Positions 35,440-47,900 of a stretch of 64,000 nucleotides of DNA are shown here, one piece after another. The DNA comes from Gymnopilus junonius (Eukaryota; Basidiomycota; Agaricomycetes; Agaricales; Galerinaceae): contig JADNYJ010000041.1 in the NCBI GenBank assembly GCA_015501075.1, positions 124,001 through 188,000 of the forward strand, given 5' to 3'. Both the position numbers and the translations under genes were made by a program. The first letter of the stretch is position 1; each line of letters begins with the position of its first letter. The notes beneath the pieces were generated by a model that saw only the letters and a program-made list of their open reading frames with translations, was not told the DNA's origin and searched no databases.

Positions 35440-36924
35440 TCAGTTGGCTATATCCATATTTTCACTAGCACCCTTGTCATTGTTACCTCCTTTCTTGTCC
35501 TTCTTTTTGGCAGGTCCATTCAATCCCCAGCTCAGTTCTTTGTGGTGCCCTTCAGAATCGACAATGTTTGCTTCTTTTTTCTCATGGTCGATTTGTTTTG
35601 CACCCATGCTGAAATTCTGGAAGTCATCCATTCCATTCGTGGCTTCATTCTCACCAAGCATGTTTGGCTTATCAACCTCGTTCTTCATAAGGGATGACTT
35701 GGTGAGGACTTTAACCTTGTGTGCATTGAGTTGGTAGTACTGTAAGTGTCATCATTGGTCATCAATTATCCATTCTGAAGTGGGTGTAGGCTTATGCACT
35801 GAAAGCCCTTGGTGTGGTCCATTTTGTCAGCTGGAATGTTCCAGCAGTTCAGGGTTGCCAGACAAAGGACCAGCATTCCTTTGTGCAGATATTCTGCATT
35901 TTTCCAGGCAGGAATGAGGGTGCCATCTATATCTCGAAGATCATGTTGGATGAGTTTATTTTGGTTAAGACAGAAGTAGATTGGATAATAGTCAAGCAAA
36001 TGAGATGGATCATAAGTTTCTCCCAATGTTACTTTGAATGGAAATGTCAGTTTTGTTAATTTCTGATTATAGATATCTTACCTATGTTCTCATCATGAGC
36101 TGGGACACTTCCTGCATTGTTGATGACCCTGTTGGCAGAGTTGCTGTTGCCATCTTCACAGTCATCAATGTTTTTCCTTGTGAGGTTCTGCTTTTCATCA
36201 TTCTTTACTTCTGAGGTTGAAGGCAGCAGCTGTTTTCTTTGTGGTCAGAAATTGACATGATAATTTGACAACCAACTTACACCAAAAAATGAACTGCTAT
36301 GAGGTCATTGCCTACAGTACATTCTGAGGGAGGTGAGAGGGGGGTCTGTCAAGATGATGAGTCTATTCTTTTTGTACATTCAAATTTATAGCACACCTTG
36401 CCAATTTTGAAATCATCTCCATTATCATCTGTGACCATTTGATTCATGGGGATGAATTGATTTTCAAACAATAACTTCATTTTTGGGCATGCATTTTCTG
36501 GCTGAAACTGGCACTGCCAGTTTCAGCACATCTTTAACTGTTGTATAGTCTGTGATGACCCGCGGCTGTTTTAGGACAGGTTAACAATCTAGTCAATGGT
36601 GAGTGAATGATTTTTTACCTGAGTTAGGTTTCCCTTGTTAAAATTACCAGTGGCGCAGACTTGAGTCCCCATGCCACCCATGCCAGCAGGTGCAACTTGT
36701 CTGATGATGTTGAATAAGATAGCCTTGCCATTCTTATCATGATATTTGAAGCTGCTGTGACCATCAGGAACATGCTTGTAAAAATCCTTTTTGTAGTCAA
36801 GATTTCCAAGGAAAGTCAGCATGCCTTTTAATTTAGGAACAAGCGCATCATAGAGGATCTGAAACTTTGGGTTGGTGGGAGGCATTTCATTTGATCTCAG
36901 GGGGGGGAGGGGAAAGGTAAGCAA
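35440..36924 (-). pseudogene. Unrecognised TE-associated gene, several exons, degenerate
   Basis: Three minus-strand blocks look coding. At about 36887-36603 lies YKKDFYKHVPDGHSSFKYHD and a TQVCATGNF ending before a donor-like GTAAAAAA. At about 36540-36370 lies a block containing KIGKVCYKFECTKRID. At 36026-35766 lies DPSHLLDYYPIYFCLNQNKL. A Lys/Asn-rich frame at 35688-35440 may be the C terminus. I could not join them into one clean reading. The first two blocks have the size and strand-like rhythm of an OB-fold, which would suit an RPA-like single-strand-binding helper of a Helitron, but this is a guess. Confidence 0.3.
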
Positions 36925-37390
36925 GGTTCTTCATTTCATTACTCTTTATATATCTTTTTTTGAACCATACAGCACAATCATGGCAATGTCTTTGCCTTCT
37001 TTCATCATCCATTCCTTGAATATGACATTGACATGAACCCTTTGATTCTGATTCTTACTGATCTTTCCAAATCCTTGTAATCCATCTGCTTAGTATGACA
37101 CTCATCTGAACCTTTTACAGTTCCATTCTATTCATTTTCTGAGTGTGTCTTTTGTCAATGACATTAATATGAAATCTTTTGTGCATTCTTTCAGGTTTTC
37201 TGCCATCCATGACATCTGCTCAAGCCTTTTTTTACTGTTTAAAGGCATCCATTGTGAATCTCTGAGCATTATGTTTCTCAAAATCCTTGGATGCTAGGGT
37301 TTCAGCAACATCATTTAGGAGAAACCCAAGATTAGGTTCTATCATTCACTTTATTTATATCTATTGCAATTCAACTGGAGTGTTGTAGCC
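36925..37390. other. Spacer
   Basis: AT-rich sequence with repeated CTTTTGT and TGACATTGACATGAA-like words. No gene seen. Confidence 0.35.
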
Positions 37391-37708
37391 ATGTCTGCTC
37401 GTCCACCTACTCTACATCCCAATTTCATGGTCAATATAGAAACCCATGATGCTGGGTCTGTTAGCACCCTCAGACTCATTCCATTGAACTATGCTCTACA
37501 AGTGCTCCGGAACAAGTTAATGAAGATTTGTCCCACCAGTCTCTCCATTCAGTTGATCAACCTCCTTATTTTTTTGGCACATATTGAGTTTGAAGCTAAT
37601 GCATGGGCCATTGTACCACCAGAGAAAGGATATCAACATTCCTTTCCTCCTTCACCTAAGCTTCCAACACCTGGCAAATACCTGATTACAATCATGCAAC
37701 ATATTTGA
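37391..37708 (+). CDS. Small unrecognised ORF
   Basis: An ATG at 37391 starts 105 codons (MSARPPTLHPNFMVNIETHD) ending at 37708. A possible continuation in phase after a short intron lies at about 37709-37851, with LLIEEVDLLKKAMIWECINL. No family is recognised. CpG content is low, as in the surrounding mobile-element DNA, so it may be a remnant. Confidence 0.3.
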   Translation: MSARPPTLHPNFMVNIETHDAGSVSTLRLIPLNYALQVLRNKLMKICPTSLSIQLINLLIFLAHIEFEANAWAIVPPEKGYQHSFPPSPKLPTPGKYLITIMQHI

Positions 37709-38312
37709 AGTCTTTTCAGCCCTATCTTTCATTTTTTGATGCTTAGGATGCTGCTCATTGAAGAGGTTGACCTATTGAAGAAAGCAATGATCTGGGAGTG
37801 TATTAATCTGGATAGGAATCTGCTTCAGAAAGGCTATATAGTTTGGGAGTAAAGAATGTATTTTATCATGGATCCTCTTTTTCTTGCTGCAGCTTGCAAG
37901 GTTTCTTCAGTAATCAACAGTTAGGGACATGTGATGTGAGTTAATGTTATCGATCATCAATTCTGCTGCAATTGTTGCATTTCCTTCTCTACCACATCAT
38001 TAGTTGAAGTTGCTTCTCTTTTGTGGTCTCAAGTTGGTATTGTTCCAGTGATTTTCAAGTCAATCATATTCATATTACAGGACATTCATATCAAGAACAT
38101 TACAAGGGAAGCTAATGAACTTTTCTTTTTTCTTCTGAGGACTGACACCAATCACAATTACCTCTATTTCTAGTGCTTTTCATCATTCAAATTTGGGGTG
38201 TTCAGGGAGTTGAGGAAGGTTTGCATAGCCAGCTGGCACTTGCAGGCTGCATCTGTGTATTTGCGTGCATTTTCTCTGATCTGTCATTGTCTGTTAGATC
38301 ATGAACAATGCA

Positions 38313-38858
38313 TTAGGATGAGGAACTGACATTGTCCATCATATTACCATCCTCCTTTCTCTTCTTTTTTAGAGATCCTATGAGGTCTTCTGTTATGCTC
38401 AGTCTCTCATTCAGATCATGGACATCTGCAACCACATCATCAACTCTACTTTCAAGGTGCTTTCTCTTTCTCCCCATAGAAGCAATAGTGTTTTGAATCG
38501 AGTCAACCTTATCTGTCAGGATGGAATCCATATCCTCATGCAGACATTCAGTGCTTTGATTTGTTGTTTCCTCCATAACTGTTACTGAATCTTTGAAAGG
38601 AGCTATCAAGCATGACTGGCACTCTTCAAATGCATCTTTTGCATTCTGGAAGTTCTGTTGGGCAATGATGAGTTTGTTGTCCAATTCTTTTGTCTCCTGG
38701 AGAAGAATGACATGCCCTGCCTCAGGAGCAGTTGAGAAGTATGTGCTCATAAGTTCTTGTGATTTGAGCACTTGTTCTTTCTCAATAGCCCATACAGCTT
38801 TGTGAGCATTGAGAGTGACAAAAAGAGAACTGAGGAATGATATGTCAATGATTGTCAT
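38313..38858 (-). CDS. Unrecognised coiled-coil protein
   Basis: 181 codons without a break from ATG at 38858. The product is rich in Glu, Lys, Gln and Leu with heptad-like spacing (LDNKLIIAQQNFQNAKDAF, then LNERLSITEDLIGSLKKKRK) and a basic, possibly nuclear-localising KKKRK near the C terminus. It ends in Ser. No family is recognised. It lies downstream of the Helitron helicase on the same strand and could be carried by that element. Confidence 0.45.
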   Translation of the reverse strand: MTIIDISFLSSLFVTLNAHKAVWAIEKEQVLKSQELMSTYFSTAPEAGHVILLQETKELDNKLIIAQQNFQNAKDAFEECQSCLIAPFKDSVTVMEETTNQSTECLHEDMDSILTDKVDSIQNTIASMGRKRKHLESRVDDVVADVHDLNERLSITEDLIGSLKKKRKEDGNMMDNVSSSS

Positions 38859-39803
38859 TTACAATTCAACATAGAGCTCACACAAGGATGTTTTCCCATA
38901 TTACTAGTTTCTGGCCTCCATTGGCAAAGTCTGGAATGCTCCCATAACAATTCTCAAGGTAATCAAAGAGACTTTTTGGCAACTAAAACATATGAGATGT
39001 TGATCTTCTATTTCATAACAGGACAAAGCTTACATTCTTGGGGGGTAGCCAGCAAGTGACTTGTTCATTGACACTGTCATTGATGGTATGCTCAATGCTG
39101 ATGCACATAGACATGGTGTGTATAGGAGGTAATGCTTGGAAGTGATTTTGGCTCTTTTAAAGGAAGATCTCCTTTAAGTGATCCAGATGGAATGAAGGCT
39201 GGGCATGGAGTTATCTTACACCTGGGTGTTCTTTGCAGCATGTACCTTTGTTTGAGTTGAAAAGGAGTATTCAAATAGGAGAGAGTAGGCTGTTCCTGTG
39301 ATTAAGAGATCATCTGTAAGAGCCATTCCACTTTGTTTTCTTGGTGTATGGGAAACTTGATCTGTTTAATGACTCTATATCAGAGTTCTTTAGTACAGTT
39401 AGAGACTCACCAGCCTTGTTGGCTAATATAAGCCTTCAGAAGGGTTTTCCATCAACTTTGATGGGGAAATGGGTACCATGGTGGTACTGTTGAAATATTG
39501 GGAGACTGTGCAAGCATGTGCAATGCCAAATTTGGTACTCATGCAGTTCATTTCTCTCTTGTCACCCATCATTCCCACCATCTTCAGCTCTTATTTTATT
39601 GTTTCATAGTATACATATATAAGTACACATCCTGTATTATTTAGCTTCATCCATTTGCCTCCTAGTTGGACAGAGGTCAAATGGAAATATTTCTTTCTTT
39701 CTTTGCTTTCAACAGGTACCCTGTGATATATTAATCCTCTTGAAAGGTATTAAGAGTACTGATGGTTTTTCCAGTGCCATCTACCATCCGAAAACCACCA
39801 GTT
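38859..39803. other. Spacer downstream of the Helitron helicase
   Basis: No gene found. I looked for a Helitron 3' terminus (hairpin followed by CTRR on the minus strand) and could not identify one with confidence. Confidence 0.35.
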
Positions 39804-42065
39804 CTACATCTCTTTTCTATATAGATACATATGAGCCTGTTGACCATTCAAACTTTTTAATATATGCTGCGAAAGTAAGGGATTTAGTTCTTCAAGTACA
39901 GGATGTCCTTGATTAACTTGATCATCATATTGCCATACCTGGTCTTGCCTGAAAAATCTACATGTAAAGTGGAATCCACCTAGATATACAATAGTAAAAA
40001 GGGCATATTGGATAGTTCCATCAAAAGATGGTATCCAGAGTTCCAGAGATGGTAAAAGCAATTCATTCTTGTTCATACTGACTTCCACGAAAAGAACATC
40101 AGGTGGATTTCTGAAAAAAACAGTAGTGTTGCTATTGACTTCAGTACATTGTTGACATTGGAAATATTCATTGTGTTTTAATTTGACCTTCTGTAAGTGA
40201 ATTTGAAAATAGTCCCTAAACTGCATATTCTCAGGTGGAATCAATGTTATAGGAAAATTTTCTGTGATACCAAAATCAAATTTATCAGGGTGGGTGCTGC
40301 AATTTCCATAAATTCCAAGCATTTGCAGATTGGTAGGAAAAATAAAATCAAGTATAGATGTGACTGATGTACCCCTTTTCCCATATCTGGGAAAGCTATT
40401 TGAATTTTTATCTGACAGATAAGTATGCAATTGATCTTGACAAAGATCAAACATTTCATTAGTTTGACAAGTGCAACCATGCAAAACCTGAAGGGAAGTT
40501 CCTAGTAAGCCAAAAGAATCTAAATAGATTTTCAAGCTCTCTTTTTCTGCATTGGAAGATTTCATAAATAAAAAATACATTGACATGAAAAAAGCATCAT
40601 ATGCACAAGAGTAATTTTGATCATCCCATTGACAACCATTTGCAAATGAATTTTGGGAAGGAAGATTGTTTGGTATTTCTTTTTCAATAGTTGATTGTTT
40701 ATTATCTTGCTTTTTCTTGGATAATGTTGTATCATCATCTTTTCTTTTTCTTTTCTTTGGGTCCATAAAGTCTGTTGTAATATTCTTTATTGCAAGATTT
40801 ATTTCAGATTCAGGATCAGGGACCTTCATAATAGGCTGCAGTAACCAACCATTTCTTACTAGAGTGTTATATTCCAAAGCTTTTAAGCGCTGATTTTCAA
40901 AATAAAGATCTTTTCCCAAAGGTTTATTAAGGTCATTCAATTAAACAGGATGAGTGATGCATATAGCATCTCGACTGACTGCTCTGGATGCAGCAACATA
41001 AGCTGCAAAACCACCTTGTTGAAGAGATGCTAATATACAATTAAATCCCTTTTCTTGGGCAGAGTGTCTGGAGATTGCAAAGGCAGGTTGAATTGGCAAC
41101 TGGTGTCTTATAATTTTAATCTTTTTTTTCTCATTGTTCTGGGTCAGTAATGTAGTAAATGAAAAAGTCAATGGACAAATAGGAAAATTGCCTTTTGGTA
41201 AACCAGTAAGCTGGACAGGACTTTCAGGAAAATATACTATAACACACTTGCTATGTGTTAGACCATTTGAAAGAATTTCTGTATAAATTTTCTTTACTAT
41301 TCCCTGTGATCCATTTGTCACTTTAAGCTCTGTTGATAAGTTTTTAGTTCTTAAAATAACTGGCATTCCAACATAAAGAGGAATATAACCAGGTAAAGCT
41401 TTAGAATTTTTAAGAGATGAAAAATCTAGTGTAGACAGAAATTTATAATCTTCTATAGCTAGTTTGATATTGACTCCATTAGCAGCACAATCTTCTGCAG
41501 TGCAAATTATTAATTCTTCATTTCCTGGACAATTACATCGAGCTTTTGACATGTTTAGAATCTCACGTAAATGATTGGTGTGTACTATTATAGATGCATT
41601 ATGTTTTGAAGAAGAACCCATATCAATCCCATTTGGATGTGAAGCAGACTTAATAACCTGGGAATTAAACAACTCAACATCCTCAAGATTACATTCATGA
41701 CTTCGCAAATGCAAAACTGCATCAGCATACTCAAAATCTGATTTCATCTGTTGTTGTTCTTCAAACTCAATTACAGTATTCACCATCTTCCATGCTATTC
41801 AACCAAATATTTTTTTTCAACTCCTCATCTGTGGCTTTTGTATTCTGTGCTATGGGGGTATATAATGGAGTACCCATAACAGGAGGATACTGGAAAAAAT
41901 CACCAGAAAAAATCATAATCATTCCACCAAACCACTCATTAGGTTTCTCTTTCAGATATTGAAGAGCTTGGTCTACCTCACAGAAAATTTGTGCTCCCAC
42001 AAGAGATATCTCATCCAGAAAGGCTACCTCAACATGTTGCCATTCTTCATGGGATTCAACCTTAT
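39804..42065 (-). pseudogene. Helitron helicase, C-terminal part with ubiquitin-protease-like tail
   Basis: Right of the chromovirus insertion in reading direction. The PIF1-type helicase shows a Walker B stretch VAFLDEISLVGA (about 42030-41995) and FSGDFFQYPPV (about 41905-41875), and later VAASRAVSRDA near 40985. A one-base shift lies near 41780, where the two helicase blocks meet. After a single TAA near 40941 the same frame continues into a C-terminal domain with WDDQNYSCAYDAFF (about 40635-40590; candidate nucleophile Cys) and GGFHFTCRFF (about 39980-39950; candidate His). This resembles a peptidase C19 core, as found fused to some fungal Helitron helicases. The Walker A region is absent from both halves of the split gene. 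Confidence 0.78.
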
Positions 42066-42549
42066 TGTTATATATGCACCTCCGACCAACTCCAATCTCC
42101 AACTATATGAACTCTGACCTCATAATCTCCTCGAAATACTACAAGTCCTGGAACATGTAGACACTTAGATGATATGTAGCTAGACAACTCCGAGTAGTGC
42201 AGAATAACTTACACATCTGCCTGCTCACTAGTACACATATGGTCTCTGCTTAGTTTCCTCTGTAGTATAAAAACCTTAAAACTATTATTAGGTACCTTAG
42301 TTCATATATTGTTCATTAATCAATCCATGCTCTCTATTCCACTCTCTCATTCCAATCTGACTCTGAAATTCGAGACAACATCCAGACAATGGAGTGCAAC
42401 ACATACATTGAAGCTGAAGTCTCAACCCTATGTCTACATACATTTACGCTAAGACCAACTCTGACACTGACATACTCTGACTAGCTCCAACATGGATCTC
42501 CTCTGCCTGCTCTGCCCTTCCCTTCATTTAGCTCATCAAGAACTTAACA
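42066..42549 (+). repeat. 5' LTR of chromovirus
   Basis: 484 bp, TGTTATATATGC to CTTAACA, with TGTTA/TAACA inverted ends and a TATAAAA-like TATA at about 42270. Matches 50573-51047 over its length, except for a 9-bp stretch missing from the 3' copy and mainly C/T and G/A differences. Confidence 0.92.
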
Positions 42550-43104
42550 GTATATATGAACTCATACTGCTTCTGGACTCCCAACCATGGCCACTGCAAC
42601 ATCCCATACTACTGCCAACTCCCATGCAGCTGGACAGAACAAATCCTGCACCATCATGATTCAGAACATCAGAGACTACCCTGACCATCCAAACACACAA
42701 CCTCTGTCCTGCCTCAGCACTCTGACTCCCTTACCCTCAGGACCCTCATCAATGAGACAAACCAGTCCCAACCTGTTGCCACCTCCTGCTCCTGGTTCCC
42801 CTGGTGGTGAACCTGACCCTGATGATGATGGCGATGATTTTGACCCCCACCCCAATGATCACTCCAATCACTCCAATCACAACTCCAACCACAACCCCAC
42901 TCTGAATCTTGCTGAAGCTATGATGCTCATGACCAAAGAGCTTAGGCACCGTGATAGCCCTCAGGTTACCAAGACCAAAGCCCATGAGCCCAACACCTTC
43001 AACAGCTCTGACACCCAGAAACTCAATGGTTTTATTTTACAGTGTAACCTCTACTTCTGAAACAACTGTGCCTACACTGCTGATGAAGACAAGGTTACAT
43101 TGTT

Positions 43105-44087
43105 GGCATGAATTATTTATCACCTGGGTTTCACCAAATTGTTTTTCAATCAGGTTATTCCAGTTAGTGCAATGGTTCAAGTTGAAGTTTTTGTTTGTTG
43201 AAAAACTAGGTATAAACACTAGGGTTAATTACCAAGTGAGAAAGTTGGATGGTGATAGGTGGGAATGATAAATGAAGCTAGTCCTTGTTAGAAGCTTGAC
43301 AGCTTTCTATAACTAATCTAATTTATGAAGAAGGAAGCTGCTTGATAATAAATGACTTGAAGATTGATGCTGAAAGATACTGCTTGATAATAATTGACTG
43401 AAAGATTGATGCTGACAGGTACTGCTGGATAATAATTGACTTGAAGTTTGATGCTGAAAGATGCTGCTTGATAATAATTGACTTGAAGACTGATAACTTT
43501 ATACTTGACTTGTGAACTGATAATGTTCAAAAGAATAGGCTGATAGAGTCAAGATTCCCTTGTTATTGCAAGTAACTGTACAAGCAATGAATTCAAGGGG
43601 AAAGATCTGAGAAAGCAATTAAGTGCTGGCAGGAATTAACTCGATGCCTTCTCTCAGTGTCAATCTGCCTTTTATACTCTACAGTAACTATATTACATAA
43701 GCTAATTTGTCACTGTATTTAGTAAGAATTGAGTCATTCAAAGTCATATAAGTAGAATTAGTAGGGATTTCAGAGTACTAATGACTATTTGTGAGTCAGA
43801 ATCATTAAGATCAAATTTATTGACTGTATTATAGTCATTGTCCATATTGGCTTTGTAAGTCCTTTTTGGCCAGGTCCTGGGCATTATAAGCTGTGCATGG
43901 CTGTGCTTAGATAATCTTGTGCTATTTTCAGGTCATGATGAAAGGTAAGGCTGTGCTTGCTGATTAGATTTCTCATTATCTTGTGGGGGGATCGACTTAG
44001 TGAATTTTGTCATGGTTTATTCTAAACAAATAACTTGGGCACCATGTGAGCTGTCTAGAACTTTGTTCAAAACAAAGTTCATGCCTG
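43105..44087. mobile_element. 983-bp insertion in chromovirus gag, hAT-like
   Basis: Ends are inverted: GGCATGAATT at the left and AGTTCATGCC (plus TG) at the right. ACATTGTT (43097-43104) and ACAATGTT (44088-44095) flank it, 7 of 8 bases alike, and removing the insert restores the gag reading. It holds 42-bp tandem repeats and no transposase. The superfamily is inferred from the 8-bp duplication. Confidence 0.6.
43339..43506. repeat. Four tandem copies of a 42-bp unit
   Basis: Units starting TGCTTGATAATAA or TGCTGGATAATAA occur at 43339, 43381, 43423 and 43465, exactly 42 bp apart, with a few substitutions. As 42 is a multiple of three, a minus-strand frame shows a 14-residue repeat, but nothing suggests translation. 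Confidence 0.85.
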
Positions 44088-44999
44088 ACAATGTTTGCCC
44101 TCTCCTATCTTCATGGCCTTGTGATGGAATTTCTTGAGCCTGCAATACTGGACTCAACAACTATTGAACTATGGATGGACAACTGGCAAGCCTTTATTGG
44201 TGTGCTGAAGTCTGAATTTGGTCCATTCGATCTGACCTCCAATGTCCCTGTAGCCCTCAAAAACTTGAAGATGCCTAAGAACCAAAGGATCATCAAGTAC
44301 AACATCGAATTCAAGTGCTTGTCTATTTGCTTGTGCTAGGACAGTGTTGCTCTCTGACACTGCTACTACTCCAGTCTGGTGGAATGCATCAAGGATGTTA
44401 TGGCTAGCCATAAACTCTTGAAGACCTTTGAGAGCTCACCCAGGATATCAACACTCATTACTGGGAATGTGTCTGTGAGAAGCCCTGACAGGACAAGAAT
44501 GTGCAAAGGTTCTCTGACAAACCATTGATCATACCTCTGACCAGTCCTCTGACAAACATTCCAACCACAACCACAGCAATAACAACAACAACAATAAGTC
44601 CTCGCAATCCTTTTCCAACTGCAAGAACAACTTGGGCAACTCCTCTGGCTCAAAAACCTCTGACTCCATCTCTGACAAACTTGGCAAGGATGGCAAGCTG
44701 ACCACTGAAGAATGCAAACACTGCTTTGACAACAATCTCTGTCTCTTCTGTGGGTCACTTGGACACTGAGCTAATGAGTGTCCGAAGTCCACTTCCTCCA
44801 CCTCCAAGGCAAAAGCATGTGCTGCCAAAGTTTCGAATCCCAGCACTGAGGATTCAAAAAAATAGTCAGTGGTCCTCATCCCTTCGCACACACTGGGGAT
44901 TGCATTGACACTGGCTGTGTGCATACAAAGGAAGTAAGGCTCAATGCATCTGCTCTTTCTGACCCCAACTCTCTCTGACTCTCATTAACATCTCTGCTC

Positions 45000-47900
45000 C
45001 AACCTGACCTTAAGTCACTAACATTAATTGACTCTGGCTCTAGCCATTGTTTTGTTGATACCCATTTTATCTGTTCTAATAATTTACTCCCTTCTCTGAT
45101 CATCTGGTTAAGCTCAAACTGATTGATGGCTCCTACGCAACATGATTACTGAAACCCTCCCATTCGATTACATTCCCCTCTGGTGAAACTATTACTATTG
45201 ACTTTTTCGTAACCTCACTGGACTCCTCCTGTGTTCTGGTTCTAGGATATAACTAGCTCTTCTGCTACAATCCATTGATTGACTGGAAATTGGGCCGTAT
45301 TGACTTCTGTTCTGAACTACTTGACAACCCAGCTCCATGTCATCCCATAGGCCAGCTCTGCTGCCTACACCTCCATTATTGGAACCTCTGACCCCTCCGC
45401 TTCCTCCCAACTCCTATGGTTACACCTCTGACACCTCTGACCTCTGTAGCATCTTCTGATGTGCCTTGCATCTCACTAATCAATGCAGCTGCTCCGCAAG
45501 AGCATGTAAGTTACCTGGCACTCAAAGTTTCATGGTTCACCTCTCCAATCCTGCCATCTCTGCTCATGCCACTTCCATCTCCAATGAAGCACCTGATCTG
45601 TCTAGTATTCCTCCTGAATACCATGACTTTGTGGATGTCTTCAGTAAATCTAAAGCTAACATGCTCACACCCCATCGACCTTATGACCTCAAGATCAATC
45701 TCAAACCTGGCACTTCCCCTCCTGTTGGAAATATGTACTCCCTTTCGCAATCTGAACTTCAATCCCTCCAAGAATTTATCAATGAGCACCTCCAAATCAG
45801 TTTCATTCGACCTTCAACCTCTCCACATGGCACTCCGATCCTTTTCATTCACAAAAAGGATGGATCACTATGACTTTGCATTGACTTTAGAGGATTAAAC
45901 AAGATCATGAAGAAAGACTGATATCCACTTCCACTCATCTCTGACCTCCTGTCCACTGCTGGTAAAGCATGCATCTATATGGCTATCACCTCCGACATGC
46001 CTATCATCTAGTCTGCATAGCAGAAGGTGACAAATGAAAACAGTGTTCCGAACATGCTATGGATGTTTGAATGGAACATTATGCCATTTGGACTGTCCAA
46101 TGTCCTGCCATTTTTCAATGCTTCATGAACAACATACTAAGTGATTTACTAGATGTGTCTGTCATTGTTTACCTCGATGACATCCTGATCTACTCTGATG
46201 ATCCTACCCAGCATAAGGAACACATTCGTGAAGTCCTCCGACATCTCCAACACATGGTCTGTATGCCCGCTCTGACAAATGCAATTTCTCTATGAACATG
46301 GTTAATTACCTTGGATTCATTCTTTCCCCAGAAGGCCTCAAGATGGATGAAAGCAAGATCAAGACTATCCAAGATTGGCCCGAACCCAAGAAGATTAAGG
46401 ATGTTCAATCCTTTTTAGGTTTGCAAATTTCTACTGATGATTTATCTCTGACTACTCTGACATTGTTGTTCCACTCACCTGACTCACTAGGAAAGGAACC
46501 CCTTGGCAATTCAATGACACTGCTTTAAAAGCCTTCAACAAGCTCAAGAAAGCATTTACAACTGCTCTGATCCTCACTCACTGGGTTCCCACTGTCCAAT
46601 TATTGTGGAAACTGATGCTTCTGACTATGCGCTTGGAGCGATCCTCTCCATCTGCACCTCTGATGATGAGATTCACCCTGTTGCATTTCACTCACATACT
46701 TTCACAGGTCCTGAAATCAACTATGACACCCATGACAAAGAACTACTAGCAATCTTCGACATGTTTAAAATATGGTGACATTATCTGGAAGGCTCCGCCA
46801 CTCTGATCAACATCATCACTGACCACAAGAATCTAGCATATTTTGCAACTACCAAAGTTCTTACTCACTGACAAGCCCACTGGTCCAAATATCTCGCCAA
46901 TTCAACCTCATCATCTGCTTCCACCCTGGATGTCTCAGTACAAAACCTGACTCTTTAACTAGATGATGGGACATCTATCCCAAAGGGGGAAATAGTGACT
47001 ATGCAAGCATTAACCCAAGCAACTTCCAACCTATTTTCACCCAAGAACAACTCTCTGCATCCCTCCATGCCACCCAACTCTTTGAACCCACCCTCCATGC
47101 AGTATCCCTCATGGACTCTGACCTACTCCAACACAACATCCTCACTGTGCTACCCTCCAACCCGGTTTACCTTGCTCACATGAAGGAACCAAAACCACAC
47201 TGGTCCCTTGATCCAGATGGTTACCTCTGTCATGAATCATGCATCTACGTTCCTGATGCATCCAACCTCCAACTCTGCATCCTCTGACACAAGCATGATC
47301 ATATCCTCACTGGACACCCTGGACAAAATAAGACTAGTTGTCTTATCCTTCATGAATACACCTGGCCTGGACTACGAGACTTTGTAAAGAAGTATTGCAA
47401 ATCATGTATGACATGTATGCATTCCAAACCTCAATGACACAAACCCTACGGATTGCTCAAACAGCTCCCGATCCCCAAATGTCCCTGGAATTCAATATCA
47501 ATGGACTTTATTGAAATCCTTCTGATGTCTGATGGACATGACATGATCCTAGTCATTGTTGACCAACTCACTAAGCAAGCTATATTCATTCTGACCACCT
47601 CTGCTTGCACCTCCAAAGACCTTGCTATGCTTTTCGTCATTCATGTGTTCTCCAAGCATGGCATCCCCAAACACGTCACCTCTGACTGCAGACCTGAATT
47701 CATCTCCTGCTTCTTCCAATCCTTAGGAAAAGCACTTGACATGAAACTCCATTTCACTTCTGGATACCATCCTGAAGGCAATGGCCAGACTGAATGCACT
47801 AATCAGACACTAGAGCAATACCTCTGAATTCATTGCAACTAAAGTGCCAGCAAATAATATTGCGGGTTGGGGATTTCTTAAAAATGACAGGAATAAGTTA

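Larger units (their letters stand above)
42587..44800 (+). pseudogene. Chromovirus gag, split by an insertion
   Basis: Starts at ATG 42587 and runs through a Pro/Asp/His/Asn-rich segment. It breaks at DKVTLLA (about 43104) and resumes with FALSYLHGLVMEFLEPAILD at about 44093. Between the two lies a 983-bp insertion. A CCHC knuckle reads CLFCGSLGH-stop-ANEC at about 44745-44785. TGA and one-base shifts break it further downstream (for example near 44335). Domain order is the normal capsid then nucleocapsid. Confidence 0.7.

Noticed and set aside
43339..43506. Coding tandem-repeat protein on the minus strand (43318-43530)
   Set aside because: The 42-bp period keeps any frame open by chance, and the segment is inside a non-coding insertion.
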